Notes under the pieces: generated by a model | Told to the model about the DNA's origin: nothing | Databases searched by the model: none | What the model saw: only the letters and a program-made list of their open reading frames with translations | Part shown: in pieces, positions 13,921 through 26,019 of the stretch | Position numbering within the stretch: position 1 is the stretch's first letter | Layout: the number at the start of each line of letters is the position of its first letter | Translations under genes and position numbers: made by a program | Assembly: GCA_021234155.1 (NCBI GenBank) | Contig: JAJEKV010000030.1 | Coordinates: forward strand, 5,192,050 to 5,256,049 | Length of the DNA: 64,000 bases | Source: Isoetes taiwanensis | Lineage: Eukaryota > Streptophyta > Lycopodiopsida > Isoetales > Isoetaceae | Direction: 5' to 3'

Positions 13921-16900
13921 ATACTGTGCTTCATTATTTTTGGTTCACATGTCGTTTTTAGCATTGTTAGACACTTCTGCACTTGATAGCATCTAGTTTA
14001 TCTTCACCATCAAATGTATATTCAACATCTTATCTACACAAATTTGTGTTAGTGAGATTGGAAATGCAGGAGAAAGTATATACAAAAATCTTAAAGACTA
14101 CCAACTGTGGGAATGGTGAAAGATGCGATATGGAGCTCTTAGATATAAGTTACAAGAGATACATTTTTTCCTCATACTGCCGCCACATGTCAAGGGCATC
14201 CTATACATCTTGGACAAGAGTTCGGGGAGAGCTTCATTGCTACGGGTTTAGAACTTTGACGCATGCGCCAATAGGAATTGGCGACGCCTTGGGCTTATCC
14301 TTCTCGCAGTCCTTTATCTTCTTAGAAATCAACAATGAGCTTCTCCCATTTAGATTGTCCTTTTTAGAAGAACGCTTACACCATGTGCCCAACAATAGTT
14401 CCACATCACTTAATCTTGCAGAGGGGCTGCCTCTCATGCTTTCTGGATCCCGCCATGGCTTATTTTCGTCCTCTTGCTTTTGCAACGAACCAAAATCTTA
14501 GCTAGCGACCATTAGCAGGATAGGAATACTTTCGTTTGGATTCTCTCGCAGGCATTCCTTTTGCTGCTTCTCATCCTTGTTGCCCTATTGTCATCCAGCG
14601 GTTTGTGCATCGCACTTGCGGTGCACCAACACTTTGGACATCACTAGTGGGCACTTGCCTGAATGAGACGGCGTGTGATGTGTCAATAAGACTACATGTC
14701 AATGCTCTTCCGACATCTCAAACTCAGAGGAAACAAACATCCTTTGTAATGCCATGATCCTACGCAATCAAGACACTAATTTGAAAAGCAAAGCGCAAAC
14801 AAATCAAATCAAATCATTTTCCTATTATGTAAATGTATTTTTCAATTAACTGACTGAAACCATTTTCAATGTCAAACAAAGCAGAAGTAAGTTATGTTTG
14901 AGGCTGGTAGCGAGCGATTTAAGGTCATCATTTTATCAGCTTGCAGTTGTGGATGCTTGGTTGATGAGCACTCCATCCCATCATCACGTGCTAGCATCGT
15001 CACCATGTCCGATTTTCATTTTCCTTTTAATTTTACTTTTGGTTTCTTGAACTGGGTTTATCATCCTTATTTCAATCCTCTGCTTAAAGACGAAATTGTT
15101 GGGGGAAGTGGATTTGCGCCCTACCTTTTTGCACGTCCGTGCCAGAGCAGAGTGCGGTTAGTGAATTTAAAGACCATCATACACACACATCATTTTAGAT
15201 GCTTTCTCTATTGATTTGAATTGGTGTGGCGAGGCATGAGACTAATAGAAACGTATATAGTGACCGGTACACTTTGAGTTCTCAATTTTTGTGATTATAA
15301 TCAATGGGAATATTGATGTTTAAGTTGGTAAAATGCTTTGAAGCTAAGGCCTGCTGCAAAATCTGTATTCTATGACAGCCCATTGCCAAATTTCTTTTAA
15401 ATTTACACATACCAATGTTGTTTTTTTATTCCAGAGCAAATTGGAATATGCACATCCTGAAAGGGGTCTCTTATCACCAAATCCATAAGGTCTTCGCTGC
15501 ATCCATAAGGCTCTCACCACCGAATCCATAAGATCTTCCGATTCAGCCAAGTAGTCCTATTATACAATGATAATGGTCTGTCTCTATAGTAAAGCCATAA
15601 ATTCCACGGCAAATATGGGATAATAAAGCCTTGAAAATGTTTCGGTATGTACTTGTGGAGATTCAGGAGTAAACTAGATCCTGACTAGAGAAAAAATCAA
15701 AGCGTCGGCCAAAGGCTTTTAGAAATCCCACCCCTTTAAGAAAATTTGAGAAGCTTAGGAAAACCTTTTCCACGTGGCAAAGTTAGGTTGCATTGGTGCT
15801 AAGCGACCTGGTCTTCGACTTTTTTTTCTTTTTGAAGTCTGGCGACCACACTTGGTTCGAGAAATTTCGGGGTACCCTTGTAAGCCTCCGGACAGATTTG
15901 AGATTTAGCTTGTTATCTAAAGAAACATAGGAAAATTTCCTGCTGAATATAGACATTTGTTTTGAGTTTTTCGCGGAATAGAAGATAAGTATTGTAGCCT
16001 GCCGGATATTTCTAGAACAGCAGGAAATCTAACGGTTTAGTTGAAAATTTTTTCCCGAACCAAGCGGGGCCGAGAGCGTTGCCTTGGGGTGCTTTCCATG
16101 GCGGACACAGATGAGTGGGGCCAGTCCAAAGTATTCCTCGCGATTATTTTCTAAACGAGGTTCTTAACCTCAGCCACTCCGGTTTTCAGCTCATGGGAAC
16201 ATCGGACAAACAGACCTGACCTTCAGGAAGCCTGGAGGTTTTCTGCCCATGGGAAAGCACCCTTAGACATACCTAAAGGGATTGTACCTTCTAGGTTCTA
16301 TGTCCATCCACTGGACATTACCTTAAACCCTAATTTACGAACGCCATGTTGGTGGGAGCTCTGCCTCGGCCGGATGTGGCGCAAGGCTTTTGGATGTTTG
16401 GTGGATCGCTTGCATCAAGAACCTGAGGGCCCGTCACTTCATCTTCAGTTACTAGTAAGTTGGAGCTTGACGCACAAAAGACCTTGAGCAAACCACAATG
16501 GTTGTTTCCCTGGTATTCTTTTTTAGCCGCAGTTCCGTTGCTCAAATTAAGAATGCCATTCATAACGTCGGATTTGGTGGCTAACTTTTGCTGCTTCCAT
16601 TGCTCTACTTTAGCAGCTAAATTTGCAGAGCTGATAAATTCCAGTAAACCAAAAGAAACAAAAGATTCAAGCAAAGAAAAAAGCTCGTTTCTAGAACCAC
16701 TTCACGCCCCTGTTTCTGTCAATAGCCCGCTGACAGCTGAAGGTCGATAATTCTGGATACCATGCCAACGTCTCTATTATGCTGGTGTCTAACCCATTTG
16801 ACCCTGCCAACACCGTCACCATCACTGCTATAACCCATGCAGCTGCTTTACCTTTCTCCTGGATTGCATGTTTTGCGGATGTTTTCTAAAATGTGTGACT

Positions 16901-17147
16901 TGTATTAATCTGATGGCTTGTCCTCTTATCCGCAGCTTGATCGAAGGTTCCTGTTACAGTTTAGGACACCAATTTTTTCATTGCGGGGAATAAGGTATTG
17001 GGTTGCTCTAATGTTATTTGACTTGCATTATATGGTGGGTTCTAGAAAATGGGTAATTCTTAGTCGGGTGCTTCTACCATCCTTTTCACTTTTTTTTCTT
17101 ACAATGGGATTGAAAAATGCAAGGTGGTCCAGTCAGGGTTAGCAAAG
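13921..17147. other. Single-copy intergenic/upstream region of the DCAF13 gene
   Basis: This stretch lies between the two duplicated segments and does not match either. It holds a short repeat of CCATAAGRTCTTC near 15,478-15,540. It also has a minus-strand open stretch (about 16,717-16,330, with ISSANLAAKVEQWKQQKLAT and GRGRAPTNMAFVN) that could be a gene fragment, but I recognise no family. An open frame at 13,983-14,501 looks like chance. A pyrimidine-rich tract and AAG just before 17,124 could be the 3' splice site of a 5'-UTR intron of the next gene. Confidence 0.4.
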
Positions 17148-18500
17148 ATGAAGGTGAAGGTTATATCCCGTTCTGAGGAGGATTTTACAAGAGAACGCAA
17201 ACAGGATGTGCAGAAAGTATTTAGAAATCTGGATCCCATTCTTCATCCCCAGGATAGGGCTCAAGAATATGTACGAGCACTGAATGCTGTTAAGCTGGAT
17301 AGAGTTTTTGCAAAACCCTTTGTGGGTGCTTTAAGTGGTCACACAGGTGAAGTGTCTTGTATGGCAAAAAATTTTGCCAGGCTTAACTGTCTTATTTCTG
17401 GCTCCATGGATGGTGAAATTCGTCTCTGGGATGTTGCTTATCGTCGCACAGTTAAAGAATTTCCTGGGCATAAGGGTCCAGTTAATGGTTTGACAGTTTC
17501 TACAGAAGGAGATCACCTAGTTTCTTGTGGTATTGATTGTACCGTTAGATTGTGGAACCTCTCCCCACCTTCAGGGGAGTGTTCTGCTTCCTCCGCTATT
17601 GAAGAACCTGTTGCCACATTCCAAGGGAAGAATGGTTTCCGTGCTGTTGATCACAAATGGAATGCTAGCATATTTGTTACAGCAGGCTCTAAAGTTGATG
17701 TATGGGATTACAACAGGTCGGAACCTATTAATAGCTTTTCTTGGGGATCTGATACAGTTATTTCTGTAAGATTTAATCCAGCAGAGCCAGATGTTTTTGT
17801 AACTACAGCTAATGATAGAAGCATTTGCATCTATGATCTCCGAATGAACACCCCATTGCGGAAGATGATTATGCGGACGAAGAATAATGCAGTTTGTTGG
17901 AATCCACAAGAGGCCTTCAACTTCACTGCAGCAAACGAAGATTGTAATTGCTATAGTTATGATATGAGAAACCTGAAATTTGCTACCTGTATTCATAAGG
18001 ATCATGTGTCTGCTGTAATGGACATTGATTATAGTCCAACAGGTCGGGAATTTGTCACTGGTTCATATGATAGGACTGTCAGAATATTTGCATATAATGG
18101 AGGGCACAGCAGAGAGGTATATCACACAAAACGCATGCAAAGGGTCTTTTGTGTGAAGTATAGTGATGATGCAACATATGTTCTGTCTGGAAGTGATGAC
18201 ACCAACGTTCGGCTTTGGAAAGCCAAAGCATCTGAGCAACTTGGTGTGCTTCTTCCAAGAGAAAAGCAAAAGCATGCTTATTTGGATGCTCTCAAGCAAA
18301 GATACAAACATGTACCTGAAATCAGACGCATTGATAGGCACAGGCATCTGCCCAAGCCAATATACAAGGCAGAGAAGCTGAGGCATACCGTTGCCGATGC
18401 GGAAAGAAAACGGGAGAGCAGGAAACGTGCTCACAGCACACCTGGCAGCATACCTCACACTGCAGCTCGAAAGAAGCGAATCCTTGAAGAACAGGAGTGA
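17148..18500 (+). CDS. DCAF13: DCAF13/SOF1-like WD40-repeat nucleolar protein
   Basis: This family (yeast Sof1, human and plant DCAF13) is a component of the small-subunit processome needed for 18S rRNA maturation, and a substrate receptor for CUL4-DDB1 ubiquitin ligases. The 450-residue frame starts MKVKVISRSEEDFTRER, the conserved Sof1 N-terminus. It carries about seven WD40 blades: GHTG...IRLWD near residues 64-95, VRLWN near 136, VDVWD near 187, IYD near 230, FTAANEDCNCYSYD near 259-272, HKDHVSAVMDIDY...VRIF near 283-314 and SGSDDTNVRLW near 347-357. The Sof1 C-terminal domain follows, with KASEQLGVLLPREK and a basic tail ending RKKRILEEQE. Length matches the family (about 440-450). GTG/TTG codons upstream are in frame, but the ATG at 17,148 aligns with the conserved start. 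There is no intron in the coding region, which is unusual for the plant gene as I remember it. No disabling mutation is present. Confidence 0.96.
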   Translation: MKVKVISRSEEDFTRERKQDVQKVFRNLDPILHPQDRAQEYVRALNAVKLDRVFAKPFVGALSGHTGEVSCMAKNFARLNCLISGSMDGEIRLWDVAYRRTVKEFPGHKGPVNGLTVSTEGDHLVSCGIDCTVRLWNLSPPSGECSASSAIEEPVATFQGKNGFRAVDHKWNASIFVTAGSKVDVWDYNRSEPINSFSWGSDTVISVRFNPAEPDVFVTTANDRSICIYDLRMNTPLRKMIMRTKNNAVCWNPQEAFNFTAANEDCNCYSYDMRNLKFATCIHKDHVSAVMDIDYSPTGREFVTGSYDRTVRIFAYNGGHSREVYHTKRMQRVFCVKYSDDATYVLSGSDDTNVRLWKAKASEQLGVLLPREKQKHAYLDALKQRYKHVPEIRRIDRHRHLPKPIYKAEKLRHTVADAERKRESRKRAHSTPGSIPHTAARKKRILEEQE

Positions 18501-19068
18501 GATGAAAATTGCTTCACGTTTATTGCAGTGTATTCATTTCTGGACAACCCATTTTTATTGGTTGTGGAACCTTGTGCATTGATGTTGTAACTGGACATTT
18601 GGGTTTGCTTTTTAACATTAATGAAAAACAGTATTATGTATGGATAGGTTTAAGTTTTTGGATTCACACAAGTTGATAGATTTGATTCTTTTCTCACCAG
18701 TGGGTTGTACATCTATTCACTATTATCTCTCCATGAAGCATTCTGTGCACTGTTCTTTCCATAACTGTATATGTTGAATCTAGAAAGGCTGCCAAAGAAA
18801 TGTAAAAATCTTTAGCATCTTTTTGTCATGCTTTACCTTCTTTATTTTTGGATGCACCATTCGTGGCTGCTTCCTTGGCCGAAATTGATTTAAAATAGCA
18901 CGTCATTCTTTGTTCTATTAGGTTGTGCACATTAATATGAATGATCTTTAGTCACAATATTGGACTTTCTTCAGCATCTTTTACTTTGAATTTCTTGCCA
19001 TTGCAGAGCTACATTCGTGTCCAAATCCCTTTGTCAGGAATTTCTATTATTTTCTCCATGTGCTGCCC
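18501..19068. other. 3' flank of DCAF13
   Basis: AT-rich, with no open frame of note and no clear poly-A tract that would mark the end of a retrocopy. The duplicated segment starts at its right edge. Confidence 0.5.
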
Positions 19069-20966
19069 CTCATTTCCCTCATTGGCTGATAATGAGGAGC
19101 CCTGCACATCATCACTGGTTGCGGATAAGTTGTCAAGATGGTCTCCGCATGCAACAGTGGAAGGCGACAACACAACAGGTCTGTGTTAATGAACCAACGC
19201 AGATAGAACTTGAAGAAACAAAGACGGAGCATGACAAGGTTCAAGACATCTTAAAGGTTGGCTATCATGTTCCATGTTATAATTGCAAGGCATATAGAGT
19301 AATAGTAAGGAATAAGTAACTCGTCGATTATGTAGCCTTTATATGCTGAGTTGGAAGTTTAAAGAAAGAATTCAAACTGGCCTCAGGCATGGTTGTGCCC
19401 GTAGATGAAGAATACAAATCTCTTTATCAGGCTGCAAATGAATTAAGAGAAAGCAAATGCTTTACGCCAAGGGTTTTTTTAGCACGCCAGGCTCTTTATA
19501 AGCAAGAACACGAGAGGGTATGTGTTATGTGATATTGCAAGGGTAGACAACTTTTCATGTTTCCTTTCATGTCATTCCATGATATAATGATAGCATTTTT
19601 TTGTTGGACTGTGCAAGAAATTTTAGGCAAATTAGCGATAAATTTTTTTTACTGCAGAATGATGAGTTTTACCAGAATAGATGAGACATTTATACAGCAA
19701 AACAAGAAAACAGAATAGGCGAGACATTCAGATAGCGAAGCAGTTGGCTGCAAATTAAAGTAAAGATGAGCTAAATTTTTTTTTGCACAGATCAGGTCTG
19801 TTTTAACCTGTTTGCCATGACTAAAATCTGGTAAAGTACGGAGTTGAGTACCTCAACAATGAAAAATGGAGTACTTGACAAGACTCAAAACATCCAGTGG
19901 CAGATCTTTGGGACCTGATTAGCAGCTACCTTGTTTATCAAATGAAGTTCAATTTAAAAAAGTTTCTGTGGCACATGAGGCCACAGCAGGAGCCCCTCAG
20001 CCTATGGCAAAAGAGAATGGAACTGTGAAAAAGGGAGCAGCAACTGTAAATGCATTGTCACTGCTATTTCAGAATAGAAAGAGCCACATACATCTGTAAG
20101 CAAACCTATAGAATGTAGAAATGGTTTCTCTGCAGAAAAGAGGCAATTCCAACATCCATACCGTGGGATTACTTCACATGCAGAAAATTAGTTTTGAGAA
20201 AGAGTAGAGCCTAATCAATGTTCTGACCAGTTTGTGAGCCTTGAATACACATTCAATGGAAGATAGTTGGAAATAATCAGTTATCTTGATTTGCTAGTAA
20301 AGATATGGAACTAGTCAGCTTATTTGTCACTTATCATATGAGAAGAGCCTTTCTTTGAAGACAACATGGCACGAGTGAGAAATGGCCATGCAATGTTTTG
20401 ATGGAATGTACATTTCTGATATTGAGGCAGATGCTAGTACATTCATTTGAGTTCTAACTGCCCGTATCCATACTGGTTTAGTAATCAAAGCTCTGGATTA
20501 TATCAAGTTCATGAACATTGACTATGGGTATGCATTGAAAAGGAATCACTACATATGCATGGTAGATCTTCTGGCTGGATCAGGATATTTGCATGAAGCA
20601 TAGAAACTGCTTACGTGTTCTCTATTGATAGAAGCATGGACAATTTTTCTGAGTGCCTGCGAAATTACGGGGAAACCAACTTGGACTTAGATGCCATGAA
20701 AGTAAGTTCAGAACATGCCTATGCTTATGCGTTAATGTCAAGCATCCTTTTGAGTCGAGTTGGATATTGCAAGCAAAGTCCAAGACGAGCAAGGTAGAAA
20801 CACAAAGTTATGTACAGAGATCTGCAGTCGGGATTTGCCTTGTGTTGTCATTAAAAGGGATCCATAACTCAAATTTGCGTTGTATAAAATTTTATGGCCC
20901 CATTTTGAGGGGCACCTTGATTATTCAAAAAGCGCCTACATTATGGCTGCAAGGTAGCACCAAATA

Positions 20967-23130
20967 ACATAAGAATAGAATAGAATAGAATATGATTTTA
21001 TCGTCCACGGAGACCAACTGGCCTATGGGACCCAAGTCCAAAGAGAACTAGCGATATTACTTGAGGGATTAAAAACCCCATTTCAGAAGGGTTTTCGGGG
21101 AAAAACCTTAGTAGCAATAAGGATCTTTGACATCTTTTCTGATTATATACATAATCACAAGAATGCAATTTGGGGTTAATGTGGGGCGGGGGGCATGGCG
21201 GAGTCCGTATCCATTACCTCACGGAGATTACCGATCTCACAAAGCCCTCACGGAGGGCAGGTGCTCGGTAGCTCATGCAAGGCACGATGGAGCATAATAG
21301 CTTAGAGCATCACCAGAGGCGGGATATGCTCTTAAATGCGACGGGCACGGCGTGACTTTCATCCTCAATGGCCCACATTGGCCGGCCAGCGGATTTCTAC
21401 GTCCTCAGCGACTCGAATCCATCTCCACTGTCTCCAATGCGGGGTGGGTGTGCACTACAATGTGAATGGAAAAACAATCACCCTGCGGCTTTTCATGGGT
21501 AGATGGAGTGGCGAGGTAGTGGTGTGGGCCCCATGAGCATGGGGGATTAACTGCTTGTCGATAATTTGCCACCTTGACATGTGATAGGGGCCTGCATCCC
21601 AAAGCTTAGCCATGAAGCAAGCATCTAAGAAATCTTTGCTTCAAGGCTGGTAGCGTTCGCCGGTGTATGCTGCTGGTCCACATCATTGTGCTGCGCATTC
21701 CATAGCGAGAACCAGCGGGCTTGCTTGTCTTTCAATGAGCTTTTGAGTAGATTTCGCGGGCCCCATACATGCTTTGCCAAAAGCAAGGTTAGGCAGCCGG
21801 AGCTTCATCCATAGCCACCACCTTACGGAAGTAAATAATGTGGCGTTCGGTACTTGCCCCTCGTAATGGAAGGCTTGTCTCTTGGAGCAAGATCGATATG
21901 GGACGTGGATTTCACTCCCGGTACTAGGGCCAAAAGCCTTATGTACCTGCTCTAGATTGTTCCAGAGTGGTGAGGGATATCACTTGGCCCCCATACGCCC
22001 CATAGGGAGGACCGGTTCAACCAAAGGCCTGAACAATTACTTTGGTGACCCCATGCATACTGCTCGCCTTGTATTTGTTTTTGCATTGCATCTGGGGCTT
22101 TCGGCTACTTGATGACCAGTAACACGATGGATGCATCGATTATGTGGTAGTAGAAACTCAATGCCCAAATACTTATAAAGGCCCCGAATCACCTCCACTA
22201 CACTTACAGTAAGTGAATGAGGAAAGGCGTGGGTGCGGGGGATGATGGGACCCGGCACCCTTGTCTTGAGAGATTAGCTCTCATGTCGGTGAATTGGTAG
22301 AAAGTGTCCAAAGCATCCGGTGGCGTTGCATGTCCTGCAGGGGTATATATGGCGAGGTCAAAATCATCGGCATATATGGTTGCGGGGATTATGTGGTGCA
22401 TCAAGCTGGCGCCTCCCCGTGCTTTCGGCTAGCCATTCTTCTAGCTGGTCAATGTAGCCAAGCAAGCCCGTCGGGGATAGAAGGCAGCCACGGCGCACCC
22501 AATGCTACTACTATTTCGCGGGCTCCCCGCCCGATGTGGGAAGACGACGAGCAAAGCCTCATTATGATGCGTATATAGCATTACGCAAGAGTGGCGGGGG
22601 TCCTAAAATCTCAATCATCCCACAACTTATCAGGAGCCTTTGTGTCAAAAGCCTTTCGCGAAATGCGAAATCACAAAGCTATCCTCTATGAGTGTTCGCC
22701 CGAGTGAAGTGGTCAATGGTATTAGAGATAAGATTCGGTGACGCGCTTCTCCATCCCCTCTGCTGAGTAGCCGATGCAGCATCAAGAATCGTGACAACTT
22801 GGCAAAGGCGAGCCCGACCATAATGATACGATGGTTGGGCAGGCTGTAGGGGTCCCTGCTTTGTATATGGGCACAACTCTCTTGGTAGTCGGTCTTGAGG
22901 AAACCTTCTTACAATGCTGTTGAAGAGTCTTTGTGAGAACCCACGGCACCATTGGAGACCCGGCCCTTGGCTACGCATACCATCCATCTGGCGCCTTCGG
23001 ATTAGCGTTCGCAGGGCCATTATGACATCCCACTGGGTTATGCAGATGCTGGTGCCGGCTTCCCATTGGGTCATGCAATTTCTTTAGTATCTGCCAGCTG
23101 TTAGGGTAATATTTCACGTAGGGGCGTGCG
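20967..23130 (-). mobile_element. LINE (non-LTR retrotransposon) fragment with YADD reverse-transcriptase box
   Basis: On the minus strand, 22,404-22,204 encodes IYADDFDLAIYTPAG followed by DALDTFYQFTD and NLS. This matches the YADD catalytic box of LINE reverse transcriptases and the helical segment after it. The frame is broken by indels on both sides, so this is a dead copy. The 3' end is at about 20,967, where an (AATAG)n tract meets the reverse complement of TTGGTCTCCGTGGACGATA. The same terminus ends three other retroposon fragments here. The upper boundary is soft. Orientation follows both the RT frame and the tail. Confidence 0.72.
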
Positions 23131-23216
23131 GGCTTCCGAAGACCTTTCTCGATTATCTGAGAACTATTTGGTAAGCATCATGGAGAAGGGCAATCCCTTG
23201 TTTATATACTATTTTA

Positions 23217-23520
23217 CATTTATTTGAGGCGATATCACTATATATATGTTTACATCAGGCACGCGTTTGTTTATACAATTTTTACTATCTTACATTTATT
23301 TGAGGCGATATCACTATATATATGTTTACATCAGGCTCGCGTTTGCTTATACAATTTTCGATCTTGGCCGTCGAAGGCCCAGATGGCCTGGTGGAGATTT
23401 GACATATTTGAGGATCTAGACCGTCGGTTGAGATGGGGTGGATGATCCAGATTGAATGGTTGTGATTGACATATTTGGGTGCATCTAGACCGTCAGTTGA
23501 GATGAGGTGGATGATCCTAC
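23217..23520. repeat. Two adjacent short tandem duplications
   Basis: A unit of about 77 bp starting ACATTTATTTGAGGCGATAT occurs at about 23,217 and again at about 23,294, nearly identical. Directly after it, a unit of about 67 bp containing CTAGACCGTC and GGTGGATGATCC occurs at about 23,401 and 23,468. No protein function is implied: the open frame on the minus strand here only repeats the peptide STDGLD because of the DNA repeat. Confidence 0.8.
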
Positions 23521-24672
23521 AGTCCACATTGATTTTGATCTTGATTGTCGATCTGGCAGATCCGTTATGTGATGCGATCTCGGCCATTGATTGGAATCAA
23601 GATCCCACGGTCTACGTTTCAGACTTTAAGGAGCGGCTTTCTAAACTTTTTATGTTGTTGGGGGATTTGAACCTGATCATTACCCCCTAAACCCCTCATT
23701 CTAACCACTAGACCGGGCATTATTTTATTAATTTGCTCCCTTTGATTTAGGGATTTCATTTGCTGTGAAGAGTCGGAATCAAACTGCCAGGCATGATTTT
23801 GTGAATGCCCCAAAAAAATCTCAAATTAATTCATGACCCCATCGAGCTATAAGATTGTCCTGATTCGTGAAATAACATAGTGAAACCTCAACTTACGTAA
23901 CACGCAAGTTTTGCCACACTTCAATGAATCAGCATTTGGCGTTCAATTCCAATAGGCAATATTGCTTGGTCGCCTAAAAGCTACGTCTGTTCCCTCAAGA
24001 CAATTTTACGATTTAAGCTCTTGATATGCACGGTTGCTTGACCTATGAGGTCTACAAATGTAGCATAAACAGCCTGAAACAGATATGATCCAAGGATTTC
24101 TGATTGTGAAAAGTGGGGATTAAGTTGCCATGCATTTAATTCTGGAATTGCAAATCTTCAGAGGTTATTTTTGGCTAAAATTGGGTGCAACCTTCTGCTC
24201 GTTCGTTTTTTTCCTTGCTAGATTTCCAATTTTTCATTCTAGACCTGTGGATTGGGCAGTAAGTTTGTGACAGGCATGACTCGTCCAACAGGCTGCATTT
24301 CTGAGCAAGGCTACCATTACGTTTAGAATGGTGAATGTTGTAAAGGGGTAGGAAACACAGTTTAGTCTTAAATCTGATTGTGGGACTGGAAATCCGGTTT
24401 TGGGTGCAGAGATGCCTTTGAAAGGAAAGTTTTAAAAACTCAGCTGATGGCGACATTTACAGACCAGGCTATCTAATATTGACTTTCCAAATAAGGTAAC
24501 CTTTCAATAGGACAATTCTTATTGTCTTTTCACCCTACTCATGTTGGAGTCTCGGTATCTTTACACGCACCGCTCACTACATCATCGGGGAGAAGAGACC
24601 ATTGCCTCTTTAGAAATCAACAACTCTATCATTTGTTCATGAACTTGGCGAAAAAATGAAAGAGCGTTAATT

Positions 24673-24957
24673 ATGAACAATTCGAAAGCCCCAAGGCAAG
24701 TAGAGAACTACGTTTTTGCCCCCGCTAGTGAAGAGCCTATGAGAGAGATGATCCAGCGGAGGGTTCCACGAAAAAGAAGGAAATATGCAGATATTAAAAA
24801 GGGTGTCATGTTACCAACTTCCAAGGGAATAAAACAATCAAAGACTTCGAAAAGCACAAAGCAGCCCAAGAGAAAAGAAGAAAATCAATGGGGCCAAATG
24901 TCGACATCGAGCTTATTTTACATCAACAAGATGGCAATGAATCAAAATTCTTGGTAA
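24673..24957 (+). CDS. Small lysine/arginine-rich hypothetical ORF (94 codons)
   Basis: An ATG-initiated frame of 94 codons with a strongly basic composition, including RRVPRKRRKYADIKKG in the first half and a second K-rich cluster (TSKSTKQPKRKEE). The composition suggests a nuclear or nucleic-acid-binding peptide, or part of a retroelement Gag, but I recognise no family. The same stretch in copy A (about 5,400-5,640) is shredded by indels and carries no matching frame, so the ORF is either recent decay in A or coincidental in B. No promoter or splice context was found. Confidence 0.25.
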   Translation: MNNSKAPRQVENYVFAPASEEPMREMIQRRVPRKRRKYADIKKGVMLPTSKGIKQSKTSKSTKQPKRKEENQWGQMSTSSLFYINKMAMNQNSW

Positions 24958-25684
24958 TGCTCTATAACAATAGTGCATGTTAAGCAACTAGGAGGCTTGA
25001 AGGTTTATAATCTTTGTCTAATAGACCCTCTGGTGGTTAATAAAATCCTTCTACTTCCCTCTTTGTTTTATTTTCTTTATTATTAAAAAGAGCGGTCGTT
25101 AATAATAAGAGCAATTGGAATTTGAAGACAAATCCATGTGAAGCCCATTTGTGTAGTGTCCAAGTCCAAGAGGCTCGCAATGTCAATGACATCTCTTCAA
25201 ACACAACATATCCCTAAGATGGACAAAGGGCATGCTAATCTTGCAAATGAATGGACTGCACAAAGCCTTGGCTAGCTATAAAAAAATTTGTCAAAGCACA
25301 ACAATTTTCTTACTATATTCACTAGAATATTTCGATTCATCTCAAGTGCATGATTCATATAAAATCTCTTAAAGGATATTTCTCAATGGTTGTGTCTTGA
25401 TGCCAAAATGTTAGATTCCATTGCAAATACCAACATGCAATAAAGCCCAAGAATGGTGTACATTTTATAATGCAACTTAATATTTATCATAGTGACAATG
25501 CTTTCGATCCCATTTTTATTAGTGTTAATTTAATTACTTGGCTTTCATGGCTTTTAAAGGCTATGAAACTATATTTATATACAAAATGTAGTAAAATCTT
25601 TGTAGAGTTCTTAAGGGTATCCTCTAGTAGCTAATAAATGCTTCATTACTTTATTTCTATTCAACTTTCTCCAAAAATCCACAA

Positions 25685-25830
25685 CTTCATACTCTTAGGC
25701 AGTGCTTGGACATCGAACATACTTCTCAACAAAACAACAAAAAAAAAAAAAATGTGTGACCACTCTTAGGCGGTGCTTGGACATCAAACATACTTCTCAA
25801 CAAAAAAAAAAAAAAAAAAAAAAACATACA
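25685..25830. repeat. Duplicated module with long poly-A runs
   Basis: The module ACTCTTAGGCRGTGCTTGGA... ending TACTTCTCAACAAA occurs twice about 75 bases apart, each followed by a long A run (about 13 and about 22 A). Copy A (about 6,300-6,415) keeps both modules, but the A runs have nearly vanished. That is the clearest homopolymer difference between the two segments. Confidence 0.8.
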
Positions 25831-26019
25831 TGACTGACCTTGGCCGCCACGACAAACTTCTTGTATACTTAAGGGTATTCAAACTCTAATGTTTTTAGAA
25901 TGTTTTAAGATTGTTTTAGGATTTAGGGCATGCACAAATATCCCACATGCATAGATGCAAAAAAGAGCCTCCTTTACCAGTATATAAGGAGGCTATCCAC
26001 ATGAGTATTCTGGTTCTTG

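Noticed and set aside
13983-14501. 172-codon open frame as a gene
   Set aside because: No ATG in strong context, no recognisable domain, an overlapping open frame on the other strand, and low-complexity Ser-rich composition. Treated as chance.
17527-18458. Other-frame ORFs within the DCAF13 gene
   Set aside because: Shadows of the WD40 reading frame.
23285-23587. Minus-strand repeat protein with ISTDGLD motifs
   Set aside because: The peptide repeats simply follow the tandem DNA duplication and have no start or splice context.
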